This document shows positions 42,270 to 52,820 of a DNA stretch of 64,000 nt, in pieces. Within the stretch, counting starts at the first letter, position 1, and every line of letters starts with the position of its first letter. Under the pieces are notes generated by a model, which saw only the letters and a program-made list of their open reading frames with translations, was not told where the DNA came from and ran no database searches. Origin of the DNA: Cellulomonas_A sp047229345 (GTDB lineage: Bacteria > Actinomycetota > Actinomycetes > Actinomycetales > Cellulomonadaceae). The DNA lies in assembly GCF_047229345.1 (NCBI RefSeq), contig NZ_JBFTER010000003.1, positions 25,574-89,573 of the forward strand, read 5' to 3'. The position numbers and the translations under genes are program-made.

Positions 42270-44408
42270 TCAGCCGCGGTCGCGGTTCAGCACCGCGGCG
42301 AGCGAGCGCAGCCGCGCGTTGTCGAAGAGCTCCTCGACGAGCACCACCTGCCCGGCGCCGTCCGCGAGCGGGACCTTCCAGTTCGGGTACTCCTGGTCCG
42401 TCCCGGGCTGGTTCTGCGCGCGCCGCTCCCCCACGGCGTCGGCGAGCGAGACCCCGACGAGCGCGGCGGGGCTCTCGAGCACCCACGCGTGCAGCGCCTC
42501 GACGGTCTCGCGCTCGGACGGCTGCGAGCCGACGAGCCCACGTCCGCGCAGCGCCTCGACCATCTGCTCGCGCTCGGCCCGCGCGGCCCGGCGCACCTGC
42601 TCGACCGGCTCGGAGAGCAGGCCGAGGCGGTCGCGGATCGTCACGTGCTCCTCGGCGAGGTAGCCGGCGCTGGGCGGCAGGTCGTGCGTCGTGACGCTCG
42701 CCAGCGCGAGGCGGCGGTACTCCTCGGGCGCGAGGGGCTTGCCGGCGTGGTCCTTCTCGAACCACAGCACCGACGTGCCCAGCACCCCGCGGTCGCTCAG
42801 GTAGTCGCGCACCCACGGCTCGAACGTGCCGAGGTCCTCGCCGATCACGACGGCACCCGCCCGGTGCGCCTCGAGGGCGAGGATGCCCACGAGCGCCTCG
42901 TGGTCGTAGCGCACGTAGGCGCCCTGGTCGGCGGGTGCGCCCTCGGGGATCCACCACAGCCGGAACAGGCCGATGACGTGGTCGATCCGGATGGCGCCGG
43001 CGTGCCGGAGCACGGTGCGCAGCATGTCGCGGTAGGGCCGGTAGCCGACGCGCGCGAGCCGCTCGGGGTGCCACGGCGGCTGCGACCAGTTCTGGCCCTG
43101 CTGGTTGTACATGTCGGGCGGCGCGCCGACGGTCGCCCCCGTCGCGAGCACGTCGCCGAGCGCCCAGACGTCCGCGCCCTCCGGGTGCACCCCGACGGCG
43201 AGGTCGTGCATGATCCCGATCGTCATCCCGCCCTCGTGCGCGGCACGCTGCGCCGCCGCGAGCTGGGAGTCCGCGACCCACTGCAGCCAGCAGTAGAAGT
43301 CGACCCGGTCGGCGAGCTCGGTGCGGGCGCGCTCGACGAACGTCGACGAGAGGTCCTCCGCCGCGGCCGGCCACGGCTCCCCGGCGTACTTCTCGACGAG
43401 CGCGCACCAGAGCGCGAAGTCCTCGAGGCCCTGGCCCTCGTCCTCGCGGTAGTCCTCGAACGCCGCCTGGCGCGCCGCCGAGCGGGGCGCGGCGAACACG
43501 ACCTCGAGCGCCGACCGCTTCGCGTCCCACGCCACGTCGCGGTCGATCGGGCCCGCGTCGGTGTCGAGCGCCCGCGCCGGCTCGGACGCCCACTCGACGA
43601 GCGCGCGGTCCGCCGCCGACAGGTACGCCGTCTCGCGCACGTCCTCGACACGGATGTAGACCGGGTTCACGAACCGGCGCGTGGTCGGCAGGTACGGCGA
43701 CGGCGTCAGGGGGGTCACCGGCTCCGCGGCGTGCAGCGGGTTGATCAGCAGGAAGTCGGCGCCGCACGTGCGGCCCGCGAGCCAGCCGAGGTCCGCGAGG
43801 TCGGCGAGGTCCCCGACTCCCCACGACGCCCGCGAGCGCACCGAGTACAGCTGCGTCATGAAGCCCCAGGCGCGGCCGTCGCGCAGCTGCTCGGGGAGCT
43901 CGAGGGTGTTCGGGGTGACGACCACCGTGGAGCGGGCGCGGGCGCTCGGCCCGTCCGCGTGCAGCTCGTGCCAGCCGAGGGGCAGGTCGGTCGGGAGCGT
44001 GAACGTCGCGCGCCCGACGAGCCGGCCGTCGACGCTCCGCGGGTCGAGCGGGACGTCGGCCTGCGGCAGGTCGCGGCGGCCTCCGCCCGACTCGGGGTCG
44101 AGCTCGAGCCACACCCGGACCGGGTCGCCGTGCGTGACGTGCACGGCGACGTGCGCGTGGCGGCCCTCGCGGACCACGGTGACCGGCGGGAGCGTGCGGC
44201 GCCACGGCATGTCCTCGACGTGGGCGATCGCGAGCGCGATGCGCTCGGGGGACGACGCGTCGACGCCGAGCGCGCGCAGGACGCCCACGAGGGTCGAGGC
44301 GGTGACCTGGTGCTGCGTGCCGTCGTGCGCCCAGTAGTCGGGCACGATCCCGTAGGCGGCGGCGAGACGTAGCAGGTCCGGGGACGGTTCAGGGGTATCG
44401 GCTGCCAC
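42270..44408 (-). CDS. malQ: 4-alpha-glucanotransferase (amylomaltase)
   Basis: The 712-aa GH77 enzyme transfers maltodextrin segments in glycogen/maltose metabolism. Catalytic region motifs are RIDHVIGLFRLWW (Asp nucleophile), VIGEDLGTFEPWVRDYL (Glu acid/base) and THDLPPSAG. The ~150 N-terminal residues form an extra domain typical of the large actinobacterial MalQ proteins. I set the start at GTG 44408, 6 nt after CAGGAT; a longer upstream reading lacks such a site. Confidence 0.94.
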   Translation of the reverse strand: MAADTPEPSPDLLRLAAAYGIVPDYWAHDGTQHQVTASTLVGVLRALGVDASSPERIALAIAHVEDMPWRRTLPPVTVVREGRHAHVAVHVTHGDPVRVWLELDPESGGGRRDLPQADVPLDPRSVDGRLVGRATFTLPTDLPLGWHELHADGPSARARSTVVVTPNTLELPEQLRDGRAWGFMTQLYSVRSRASWGVGDLADLADLGWLAGRTCGADFLLINPLHAAEPVTPLTPSPYLPTTRRFVNPVYIRVEDVRETAYLSAADRALVEWASEPARALDTDAGPIDRDVAWDAKRSALEVVFAAPRSAARQAAFEDYREDEGQGLEDFALWCALVEKYAGEPWPAAAEDLSSTFVERARTELADRVDFYCWLQWVADSQLAAAQRAAHEGGMTIGIMHDLAVGVHPEGADVWALGDVLATGATVGAPPDMYNQQGQNWSQPPWHPERLARVGYRPYRDMLRTVLRHAGAIRIDHVIGLFRLWWIPEGAPADQGAYVRYDHEALVGILALEAHRAGAVVIGEDLGTFEPWVRDYLSDRGVLGTSVLWFEKDHAGKPLAPEEYRRLALASVTTHDLPPSAGYLAEEHVTIRDRLGLLSEPVEQVRRAARAEREQMVEALRGRGLVGSQPSERETVEALHAWVLESPAALVGVSLADAVGERRAQNQPGTDQEYPNWKVPLADGAGQVVLVEELFDNARLRSLAAVLNRDRG

Positions 44409-44414
44409 GCGTCG

Positions 44415-44420
44415 ATCCTG
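44415..44420 (-). promoter_or_regulatory. -10 box of malQ
   Basis: CAGGAT on the minus strand lies 6 nt before the GTG start; it could also act as a weak ribosome site. Confidence 0.4.
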
Positions 44421-44548
44421 CCAGAGCCCCCCGGAGGACCGCAGGACGAGAGGGGGACACGACGGGTTCCCAGCGCCCGGGCACGGTGGGCCCAGGAGCG
44501 GGTCCACGGGCCCAACGGGACGAACCGGGCGTCCGCGAGGCTCCTCCC

Positions 44549-45607
44549 ATGTCCTCCCGCACCTCGCCCGGCGCCCCTCCGCGGGGCACGTGGCGCCCGC
44601 CCCGTGACGCGGGCCAGGGCACGCTCGAGTACCTCGGCATCGTCTGCCTCGCCGCCGTCCTCGTGCTCGGCGTCGTCGCCGCGGTCGCCGCCGCCAACCC
44701 GACGTTCCACAGCACCCTGCGCTCGGCCCTGTGCACGATCTCGACGTTCGGCGGCGGCGACTGCACGCTCCCGGCGCCGGACGGCGAGGACGACCGCGAC
44801 GACCCGTGGCACTGCAGCTGGTTCGGGATCGGCTGCGAGGACACCGGCTCGGACGACGAGGGCGACGGCTCGGACGACCAGGGCGGTGACGAGGGTGGTG
44901 ACGACGAGGACCAGCCGTGGCACTGCGACTGGTTCGGCATCGGGTGCGACGACGACGGGACGCAGGGCGAGGACGAGGAGACCGAGGACTCGGCCGCCGA
45001 CGAGCCGAGCGACGGCGCCTACGTCGTCGACGGCGTCACGATCCCCGAGGGGCTGGTCCCGAGCTCGGAGACGGTGCAGGCGCTGCTCGCGACGGAGCGC
45101 GGCCGCCAGACCCTGCAGTGGCTCGCCGACCACGGGATCCCCGTCGTGTTCGACTCCGTCGCGGCCGGCGCCTGGTGGGACGGCACGTCCGTCACGCTGG
45201 GCTCCGGCTACGACGACCCGGTCCAGGCGGCGCTCACGATCCTGCACGAGGCGAACCACGCGAGGTACGACCGCGAGGGCCGCTCGGTCGGCGACGACAT
45301 CGACGACCTCCCCAAGGACGAGTACGTGGGCGGGATGCTCGACGAGGAGACCGACGGCGTCGTCCAGGAGGTCCTCGGCGCCCGGGAGCTCCGCGCGACC
45401 GGGACGGAGGTGCCGGTGTCGGCCGCGGAGTCCCGGTACGGCGCCGCGTACGACGCCGCGATCGCGGCCGGGCGGTCGAGGGCGCAGGCCGAGGACGCGG
45501 GCTTCGCCGCGGTGCGCGAGATGTTCACGGACGGGACGTTCGTCACCTCGACGACCGGCGAGAGCTACGAGGACTACTACGGCGACTCGTGGGAGGACAA
45601 CAACTGA
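44549..45607 (+). CDS. pilin-leader protein fused to a putative HExxH metallopeptidase domain
   Basis: The 352-aa protein joins three parts. Residues 1-50 form a Flp/TadE-type prepilin leader: GQGTLEY with predicted cleavage after G22, Glu at +5, then a hydrophobic span IVCLAAVLVLGVVAAVA. Residues ~75-150 are highly acidic and hold two copies of PWHC-(S/D)-WFGIGC, about 37 residues apart, giving paired cysteines. The C-terminal domain (~165-352) has LTILHEANHARYD with HEANH at 233-237, an HExxH zinc-peptidase-like motif, followed by acidic segments and a Tyr/Asp-rich tail. No pilus machinery gene is nearby. I know no named family with this combination. Start: ATG with GAGG upstream. Confidence 0.8.
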   Translation: MSSRTSPGAPPRGTWRPPRDAGQGTLEYLGIVCLAAVLVLGVVAAVAAANPTFHSTLRSALCTISTFGGGDCTLPAPDGEDDRDDPWHCSWFGIGCEDTGSDDEGDGSDDQGGDEGGDDEDQPWHCDWFGIGCDDDGTQGEDEETEDSAADEPSDGAYVVDGVTIPEGLVPSSETVQALLATERGRQTLQWLADHGIPVVFDSVAAGAWWDGTSVTLGSGYDDPVQAALTILHEANHARYDREGRSVGDDIDDLPKDEYVGGMLDEETDGVVQEVLGARELRATGTEVPVSAAESRYGAAYDAAIAAGRSRAQAEDAGFAAVREMFTDGTFVTSTTGESYEDYYGDSWEDNN

Positions 45608-46398
45608 TGGGCACCGAGCAGGGGAGACTGCATCCCATGACCACGAACCGCGCCCGGCGACGGCTGCTGTCGCTCGCCGCGGGCGTCGCACTCGGCGCCC
45701 TGACCCTCACGGCGTGCAGCGACCCGGGCACGGAGCCCGACCCCACGGCGAGCGCCGCCTCGGCGCCGACGACGACGACGACGACGACGGACGAAGGTGA
45801 GCCGGACGTGCGCGACATCCTGGCCCGCGGCCTCGAGCCGCTCAGCGCGGCGACCGCGAGGCTCGTGGCGGACCCCACCACCGACGTGACCGAGGTCGAG
45901 CTCGACTTCCTCGACCGGTGGCGCCTGGCGGACGTCGTCGGGCACGGGGCGCACCCGACCCGGCTGTTCGTCGCGTGGACGGCGGACGGCGAGGTCCGTG
46001 TGCTCTCCGGGCGGCCCGAGGAGTTCTCCGCGGTGCTCGAGGACGACCGGGTCGACGTCGCGGACGCGGCGACGGCCGAGGCGGTCGCAGCGGCGTTCCT
46101 CGACACCACGCGCACCTTCCGGCAGCTCTCGTACCCCGTCCGCTCGGTCGACGAGATCCGCTGGCTGCCGACCCTCGACGAGGCGGGGACGGCCGCGCGG
46201 GACGCGGTGCTGACGGGCTTCCGGGAGCGCGTCGGTCCCCCGGTGGCGGCGCCGGACGGCTCGGCGTGGGCCATCGAGGCCTGGACGGTCGACGGCTCGA
46301 CGCTCGTCCGGCACGCCGTCCGGATCGGCAGCGACGTCACCGTCACGGACTCCCCGACGGTCGAGGCCAGCGACCTCCCGGTGCCCGTCTCGCCGTGA
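45607..46398 (+). CDS. secreted lipoprotein of unknown function
   Basis: The 263-aa protein has a lipoprotein signal with lipobox LTLTAC. The first ATG overlaps the stop of the preceding gene (TGATG) with GGAGG 7 nt upstream. A second ATG at 45637 with its own GGGGAG would give a more usual signal peptide, lipidated at residue 27 of that form. After the lipobox come acidic residues and a run of seven Thr codons (GAC x7 in DNA terms, 45768-45788), then a ~200-residue folded domain with WRLADVVGHGAHPTRLFVAWT. No family recognised. The overlap suggests it works with the pilin-leader peptidase, for example as partner or inhibitor; this is inference. Confidence 0.8.
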   Translation: MGTEQGRLHPMTTNRARRRLLSLAAGVALGALTLTACSDPGTEPDPTASAASAPTTTTTTTDEGEPDVRDILARGLEPLSAATARLVADPTTDVTEVELDFLDRWRLADVVGHGAHPTRLFVAWTADGEVRVLSGRPEEFSAVLEDDRVDVADAATAEAVAAAFLDTTRTFRQLSYPVRSVDEIRWLPTLDEAGTAARDAVLTGFRERVGPPVAAPDGSAWAIEAWTVDGSTLVRHAVRIGSDVTVTDSPTVEASDLPVPVSP

Positions 46399-46421
46399 GC
46401 GTGGCGACCGCAGGGGCGACG

Positions 46422-46427
46422 TAGCCT
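46422..46427 (+). promoter_or_regulatory. -10 box of S9 peptidase transcript
   Basis: TAGCCT fits TANNNT and ends 8 nt before the ATG, with no ribosome site between. Confidence 0.45.
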
Positions 46428-46435
46428 TGCGGACC

Positions 46436-48687
<2,252 letters not shown>

Positions 48688-48691
<4 letters not shown>

Positions 48692-49839
48692 ACGCCCGGA
48701 CACTGCTCGCGGCCGAGGCGACGCCCAGCCCCGCCCAGACGACGCCCGGCGACGTCGTGCGCGAGGCGAACGCCGCGATGCGCTGGGTCGTCGAGGACGG
48801 TCTCCCGTGGTTCCTGCGCACCGGACCGCGCGTCGCGGTGATCCTCCTCGTCTCGGCGCTCGTCCTGCTCGTCCTGCGACGGGCGATCCGCAGCGTCACC
48901 AACCACATCGCCGAGGGCACGCCGCTGCTCGAGCGGGGCCGGCTCGGCGACTCGGAGGTCGCGGCGGCCCTGCGGCGAGCGAGCCCGATCGTCACCGCCC
49001 GCCGCGCGCAGCGGGCGCGCACGATCGGATCGGTGCTGCGCTCGACCGCGACGATCGTCGTCGGGACGCTCGCGGTGCTCATGGTGCTCGACGCGCTCGG
49101 CGCCAACATCGCGCCGTTCATCGCCTCCGCGGGGATCGTCGGCGTCGCGCTCGGCTTCGGCGCGCAAAGCCTCGTCAAGGACTTCCTCTCGGGCATGTTC
49201 ATGCTCCTCGAGGACCAGTACGGCGTCGGCGACGTCGTCGACGTCGGGCACGCGACCGGGACGGTCGAGGCCGTCGCGCTGCGCGTGACCAAGATCCGCG
49301 ACAGCTCCGGCACGCTCTGGTACGTCCCCAACGGGACCATGGTGCGCGTCGGCAACAAGACCCAGGGCTGGGCCAAGGCGGTCGTCGAGGTCAAGGTCGA
49401 CTACTTCGCGGACCTCGACGAGGTCCGGCACGTGCTCGAGGAGGCCGTCGCGCGCGTCGCCGCGGACCCGGTGCTCGGCACCTACCTCGAGGGCGAGCCG
49501 ACGGTCACGGGCATCGAGGACCTGGCGTTCGACGCCGTGACGCTCCAGGTCACCGTCAAGACCGCACCCGCGATGCAGTGGGAGGTCGCGCGTGCCCTGC
49601 GCGCCGCGGTGCGCCGCGCGCTCGAGGAGGCCGGCATACCGCTCGGCGGCCAGCGCGACCTGCTCGCGGCCTACCGGGCGCAGCTCGACGCGGCGGTGCG
49701 GGTTCCCGACGAGGCCGGCGCCGCCCCCGAGGCGACCGCGGAGGGCCGGAAGCCGGCGCCGGCGACGGACACGCGCCGGGAGTCGGACTCCCTCGACACG
49801 ACGGCACCGCCCGCCGACCCCGCGCCGCGCGGGCGCTGA
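48688..49839 (+). CDS. small-conductance mechanosensitive channel (MscS family)
   Basis: The 383-aa protein is an MscS-type channel. Two membrane spans lie at ~49-66 and ~115-140. The pore helix with its repeated small residues is GIVGVALGFGAQSLVKDFLSG (about 151-171). The beta domain LLEDQYGVGDVVDV and VPNGTMVRVGNKTQ follow. The C-terminal ~50 residues are acidic and Pro/Ala-rich. The GTG overlaps the S9 stop. It releases solutes on osmotic down-shock. Confidence 0.92.
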
Positions 49840-49844
49840 CCGCA

Positions 49845-49877
49845 CCGGAGCCCGCCCCCTGGTGGTGCGGGCTCCGG
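49845..49877. terminator. terminator after mscS
   Basis: A perfect 11-bp stem (49845-49855 / 49867-49877) with an 11-nt loop starts 5 nt after the stop. It lies between convergent mscS and the IIB gene. Confidence 0.65.
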
Positions 49878-49939
49878 GCACGGCGTGCTCGGTGCGCGGC
49901 GTACCGCTCGTCCGGCCGCTCAGGGCTCCTGCGGGCCGC

Positions 49940-50170
49940 TCAGCGGAGGGTGTCGAGCTCCGCGGCGAGGTTGTCGGCCTCGGGGCCGACGATGACCTGC
50001 ACGACGCGACCGGACCGGACCACGCCGAACGCGCCGGTCGCCTTGAGGGCCGTCTCGTCGACGAGCTGCGGGTCCGTCACCTCGACGCGCAGACGCGTGA
50101 TGCACGGCTCCAGATCGACGACGTTCGCGTCGCCGCCCAGCGCCGCGAGGATCTGCTCTGCCTTGCTCAT
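49940..50170 (-). CDS. orphan PTS EIIB domain, glucose/N-acetylglucosamine type
   Basis: The 76-aa protein is a free-standing glucose-family EIIB domain. KAEQILAALGGDANVVDLEPCITRLRVEV contains the phosphocysteine (Cys23 in PCITRLR). The rest, FGVVRSGRVVQVIVG, completes the domain. In streptomycetes similar small IIB proteins (NagF) serve N-acetylglucosamine uptake with separate IIC and IIA proteins. No IIC, IIA, HPr or EI gene is in this window. Start: ATG after GAGGAG. Confidence 0.9.
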   Translation of the reverse strand: MSKAEQILAALGGDANVVDLEPCITRLRVEVTDPQLVDETALKATGAFGVVRSGRVVQVIVGPEADNLAAELDTLR

Positions 50171-50298
50171 CGAACTCCTCAGCTCGTCCCTGCGCCGTCG
50201 TGCGCTGGTGGGGGCGCACGGGCGTCCAGCCTAGTCCCGGTGGCCGACCGGCGCGCCCGGGTCGCGGCGCGGACAGCCGTGCTGGTGCGGGGCGGTGC

Positions 50299-50304
50299 GA
50301 GACT
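50299..50304 (+). promoter_or_regulatory. -10 box of glbO
   Basis: GAGACT ends 7 nt before the glbO GTG, a leaderless arrangement. The same hexamer precedes the topoisomerase gene. Confidence 0.4.
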
Positions 50305-50311
50305 GGGGCCC

Positions 50312-50728
50312 GTGACCTCCCCCGCTCCCGAGCCCGGCCCGGCCCACCGCGCCGACTCGTTCTACGCCGTGATCGGCGGCCACGACACGTTCGTCCGGCT
50401 CGTCGACGCGTTCTACCGCGGCGTCGCCGCCGACCCGGTGCTGCGGCCGATGTACCCCGAGGAGGACCTCGGCCCCGCGGCCGAGCGCCTCACGCTGTTC
50501 CTCGAGCAGTACTGGGGCGGCCCGACGACGTACTCCGACCAGCGCGGGCACCCGCGCCTGCGCATGCGTCACGCGCCGTTCAAGGTCAACCCGGACGCCC
50601 GCGACCGCTGGCTCGCGCACATGCGCGAGGCGGTCATGGAGCTCGGTCTCGCGCCGCTGCACGAGGCGCAGCTGTGGGACTACCTCGAGCGCGCCGCCCA
50701 CTCGATGCTCAACACGTTCGAGGACTGA
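50312..50728 (+). CDS. glbO: group II truncated haemoglobin
   Basis: The 138-aa globin binds oxygen or reacts with NO/peroxide. Group II features are visible: AFYRGVAADP with the B10 Tyr, MYPEEDL with the CD1 Tyr, proximal His in LRMRHAPFKV, and RWLAHM with the G8 Trp. The start is GTG 50312, 7 nt after GAGACT, so probably leaderless. The tesB gene begins 4 nt after its stop. In M. tuberculosis glbO is also close to pepN and ettA. Confidence 0.93.
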   Translation: MTSPAPEPGPAHRADSFYAVIGGHDTFVRLVDAFYRGVAADPVLRPMYPEEDLGPAAERLTLFLEQYWGGPTTYSDQRGHPRLRMRHAPFKVNPDARDRWLAHMREAVMELGLAPLHEAQLWDYLERAAHSMLNTFED

Positions 50729-50732
50729 GCCG

Positions 50733-51608
50733 ATGACGACCGAACCCACCGCCGTCACCCCCACGCGGGCCCTGCTCGACGTGCTCGACCTGGGCCCGGA
50801 CGCCGCGGAGCCCGACACCTTCACCGGCACGAGCCTCCCCCAGCCGAGCGGTCGCGTCTTCGGCGGCCAGGTCCTCGCGCAGGCCCTGCTCGCCGCCGGC
50901 CGCACCGTGCCGACGACCCGCCTGCCGCACTCCCTGCACGGCTACTTCCTGCGCGCCGGTGACGTCCGCGAGCCGATCACGTTCGGCGTCGAGCGCCTGC
51001 GGGACGGCCGGTCGTTCACCGCGCGCCGCACGCACGCGCTCCAGGGCGGGGCACCCATCCTCTCGATGATCGCCTCGTTCCAGGAGGCGCAGCCGGGCCT
51101 CGACTACGCCGAGCCGATGCCCGACGCCCCCGACCCGGAGGACGTGGTCTCCGCGGACACCCACCTCTCCGGCATCGACCATCCGGTCGCGCGGTTCTGG
51201 AGCCAGGAGAGCGCGTTCGACGTCCGGCACGTCGAGGGCGCGATCTACCTCGGTGGCTCGGGCGAGCCGACGGGCCAGCAGATGGTGTGGGTCCGCTCGC
51301 GCGAGGCCCTGCCCGACGACCAGCTCCTGCACCGCGCGCTCCTCGCGTTCGCGTGCGACCAGGTGATGCTCGAGCCGGTCCTGCGCCGCAGCGGGCACAG
51401 CTGGGCGACGCGCGGGCTGTCGATCGCGAGCCTCGACCACGCGATGTGGTGGCACCGGGACGTGCGCGTCGACGACTGGCTGCTCTACACGCAGACGGCG
51501 CCGAGCGCGCAGGGCGGGCGCGGCCTCGGGGCGGCCCGCGTGTTCACCCGCGACGGGACGCACGTCGCGTCGATCGCGCAGGAGGGCATGGTCCGGGTCC
51601 CGGACTGA
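50733..51608 (+). CDS. tesB: acyl-CoA thioesterase II
   Basis: The 291-aa double-hotdog thioesterase hydrolyses medium- and long-chain acyl-CoA. LPQPSGRVFGGQVLAQAL is near residue 35, LHGYFLRAGDV near 69, and SLDHAMWWHRDVRVDDW near 234 contains the catalytic-region Asp. Length matches TesB. It follows glbO by 4 nt and is likely co-transcribed with it. Confidence 0.93.
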   Translation: MTTEPTAVTPTRALLDVLDLGPDAAEPDTFTGTSLPQPSGRVFGGQVLAQALLAAGRTVPTTRLPHSLHGYFLRAGDVREPITFGVERLRDGRSFTARRTHALQGGAPILSMIASFQEAQPGLDYAEPMPDAPDPEDVVSADTHLSGIDHPVARFWSQESAFDVRHVEGAIYLGGSGEPTGQQMVWVRSREALPDDQLLHRALLAFACDQVMLEPVLRRSGHSWATRGLSIASLDHAMWWHRDVRVDDWLLYTQTAPSAQGGRGLGAARVFTRDGTHVASIAQEGMVRVPD

Positions 51609-51773
51609 CGGGCTCGCGGGCGGTCCGGGTCACGGACCGATGGCTCGCGATGTTCTCGGGGGCCTGGACGGTCGGGCTCGCCCGCGCCGTCCGGGTCCGC
51701 GTCCGAAGGGCTCCCCGCGCGCTGCCGTTCCCCCGTCCGGCGGGCTCGGCGCGCGGGCGGCGCGCCGCCGGGT

Positions 51774-51779
51774 GAGACT
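51774..51779 (+). promoter_or_regulatory. -10 box of topoisomerase IB gene
   Basis: GAGACT ends 6 nt before the ATG. No ribosome site lies between. The 165 bp before it hold no gene. Confidence 0.4.
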
Positions 51780-51785
51780 GCCCGC

Positions 51786-52781
51786 ATGCCCAGGCTGCGC
51801 CGCGCTCGTGTCGACGGTCCCGGCTGGACGCGTCGTCGCGCCGGCCGGGGCTTCTTCTACCTCGACGAGCGCGGCGAGCGGATCACCGACGAGGACGACC
51901 TCGACCGCATCGCCTCGCTCGCGATCCCGCCGGCGTGGCGCGACGTGTGGATCAGCCCGCACGCGAACGCGCACATCCAGGCCACGGGGATGGACGACGC
52001 CGGGCGACGCCAGTACCTGTACCACGCGCAGTGGCGGCTGCGCCGCGACCGCCTCAAGCACGACAAGGTGCTCCAGGTGGCCCGCAGCCTGCCCTCGGCG
52101 CGGCGCCGGGTGCGCAAGGACCTCGACCTCGACGGCATGCCGCGCGAGAAGGTGCTCGCGCTCGCGTTCCGGCTGCTCGACCTCGCGTACTTCCGCGCGG
52201 GCGGCGAGGGGTACGCGGCGAAGAACGGCTCGTACGGTCTGGCGACCCTCCAGAAGGAGCACGTGCGGATCCTGCGCCCCGAGACGCCCGACGGCGAGGG
52301 GCGCGTGCACTTCCACTACCCCGCCAAGTCCGGCCAGGTGCGCGACGTCGTGATCGAGGACGACGAGGTCGCGACGCTCCTGCGCCGGCTCGTGCGCCGC
52401 AACGACGAGGCCGGCGACCTGCTCGCGTGGCAGGACGGCGACACGTGGCACGACGTCACCAGCGCGGACGTCGTCGCCTACGTCAAGGACCGGCTCGGCT
52501 CCGACGCGAGCCCCAAGGACTTCCGCACCTGGCACGCGACGGTGCTCGCCGCGCGCGCCCTGGCCGACGCCGGCCCGCCGCCCCGGTCCGACCGCGCGCG
52601 GCGCAAGGTCGTCACCGAGGTGGTCCGCGACGTCGCGGGCGAGCTCGGGAACACCCCGACCGTGTGCCGGGCGTCGTACATCGACCCGCGCGTGATCGAC
52701 CTCTGGGAGCGGGGGCACACCATCCGCCCGACGCGCTCGAGGCTCGTCGCGGAGAAGGAGACCCTCGCGCTGCTCGCCTGA
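51786..52781 (+). CDS. DNA topoisomerase IB (bacterial, poxvirus-like)
   Basis: The 331-aa protein relaxes supercoils by a tyrosine-nucleophile mechanism. LAIPPAWRDVWISPHANAHIQATG (about 44-67, in parts) and YHAQWRLRRDRLKHDK belong to the N-terminal domain. The catalytic domain has YGLATLQKEHV, KDFRTWHATV (catalytic Arg/His), and the nucleophile Y298 in RASYIDPRVI. Bacterial IB enzymes are patchy in distribution. Start: ATG behind GAGACT. Confidence 0.93.
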   Translation: MPRLRRARVDGPGWTRRRAGRGFFYLDERGERITDEDDLDRIASLAIPPAWRDVWISPHANAHIQATGMDDAGRRQYLYHAQWRLRRDRLKHDKVLQVARSLPSARRRVRKDLDLDGMPREKVLALAFRLLDLAYFRAGGEGYAAKNGSYGLATLQKEHVRILRPETPDGEGRVHFHYPAKSGQVRDVVIEDDEVATLLRRLVRRNDEAGDLLAWQDGDTWHDVTSADVVAYVKDRLGSDASPKDFRTWHATVLAARALADAGPPPRSDRARRKVVTEVVRDVAGELGNTPTVCRASYIDPRVIDLWERGHTIRPTRSRLVAEKETLALLA

Positions 52782-52809
52782 GCGGATGCGGACCAGGGCC
52801 CGGCGGGCT

Positions 52810-52815
52810 CAGACT
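52810..52815 (+). promoter_or_regulatory. -10 box of the SDR-DUF2867 gene
   Basis: CAGACT ends 5 nt before the ATG. Confidence 0.35.
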
Positions 52816-52820
52816 GCGAC

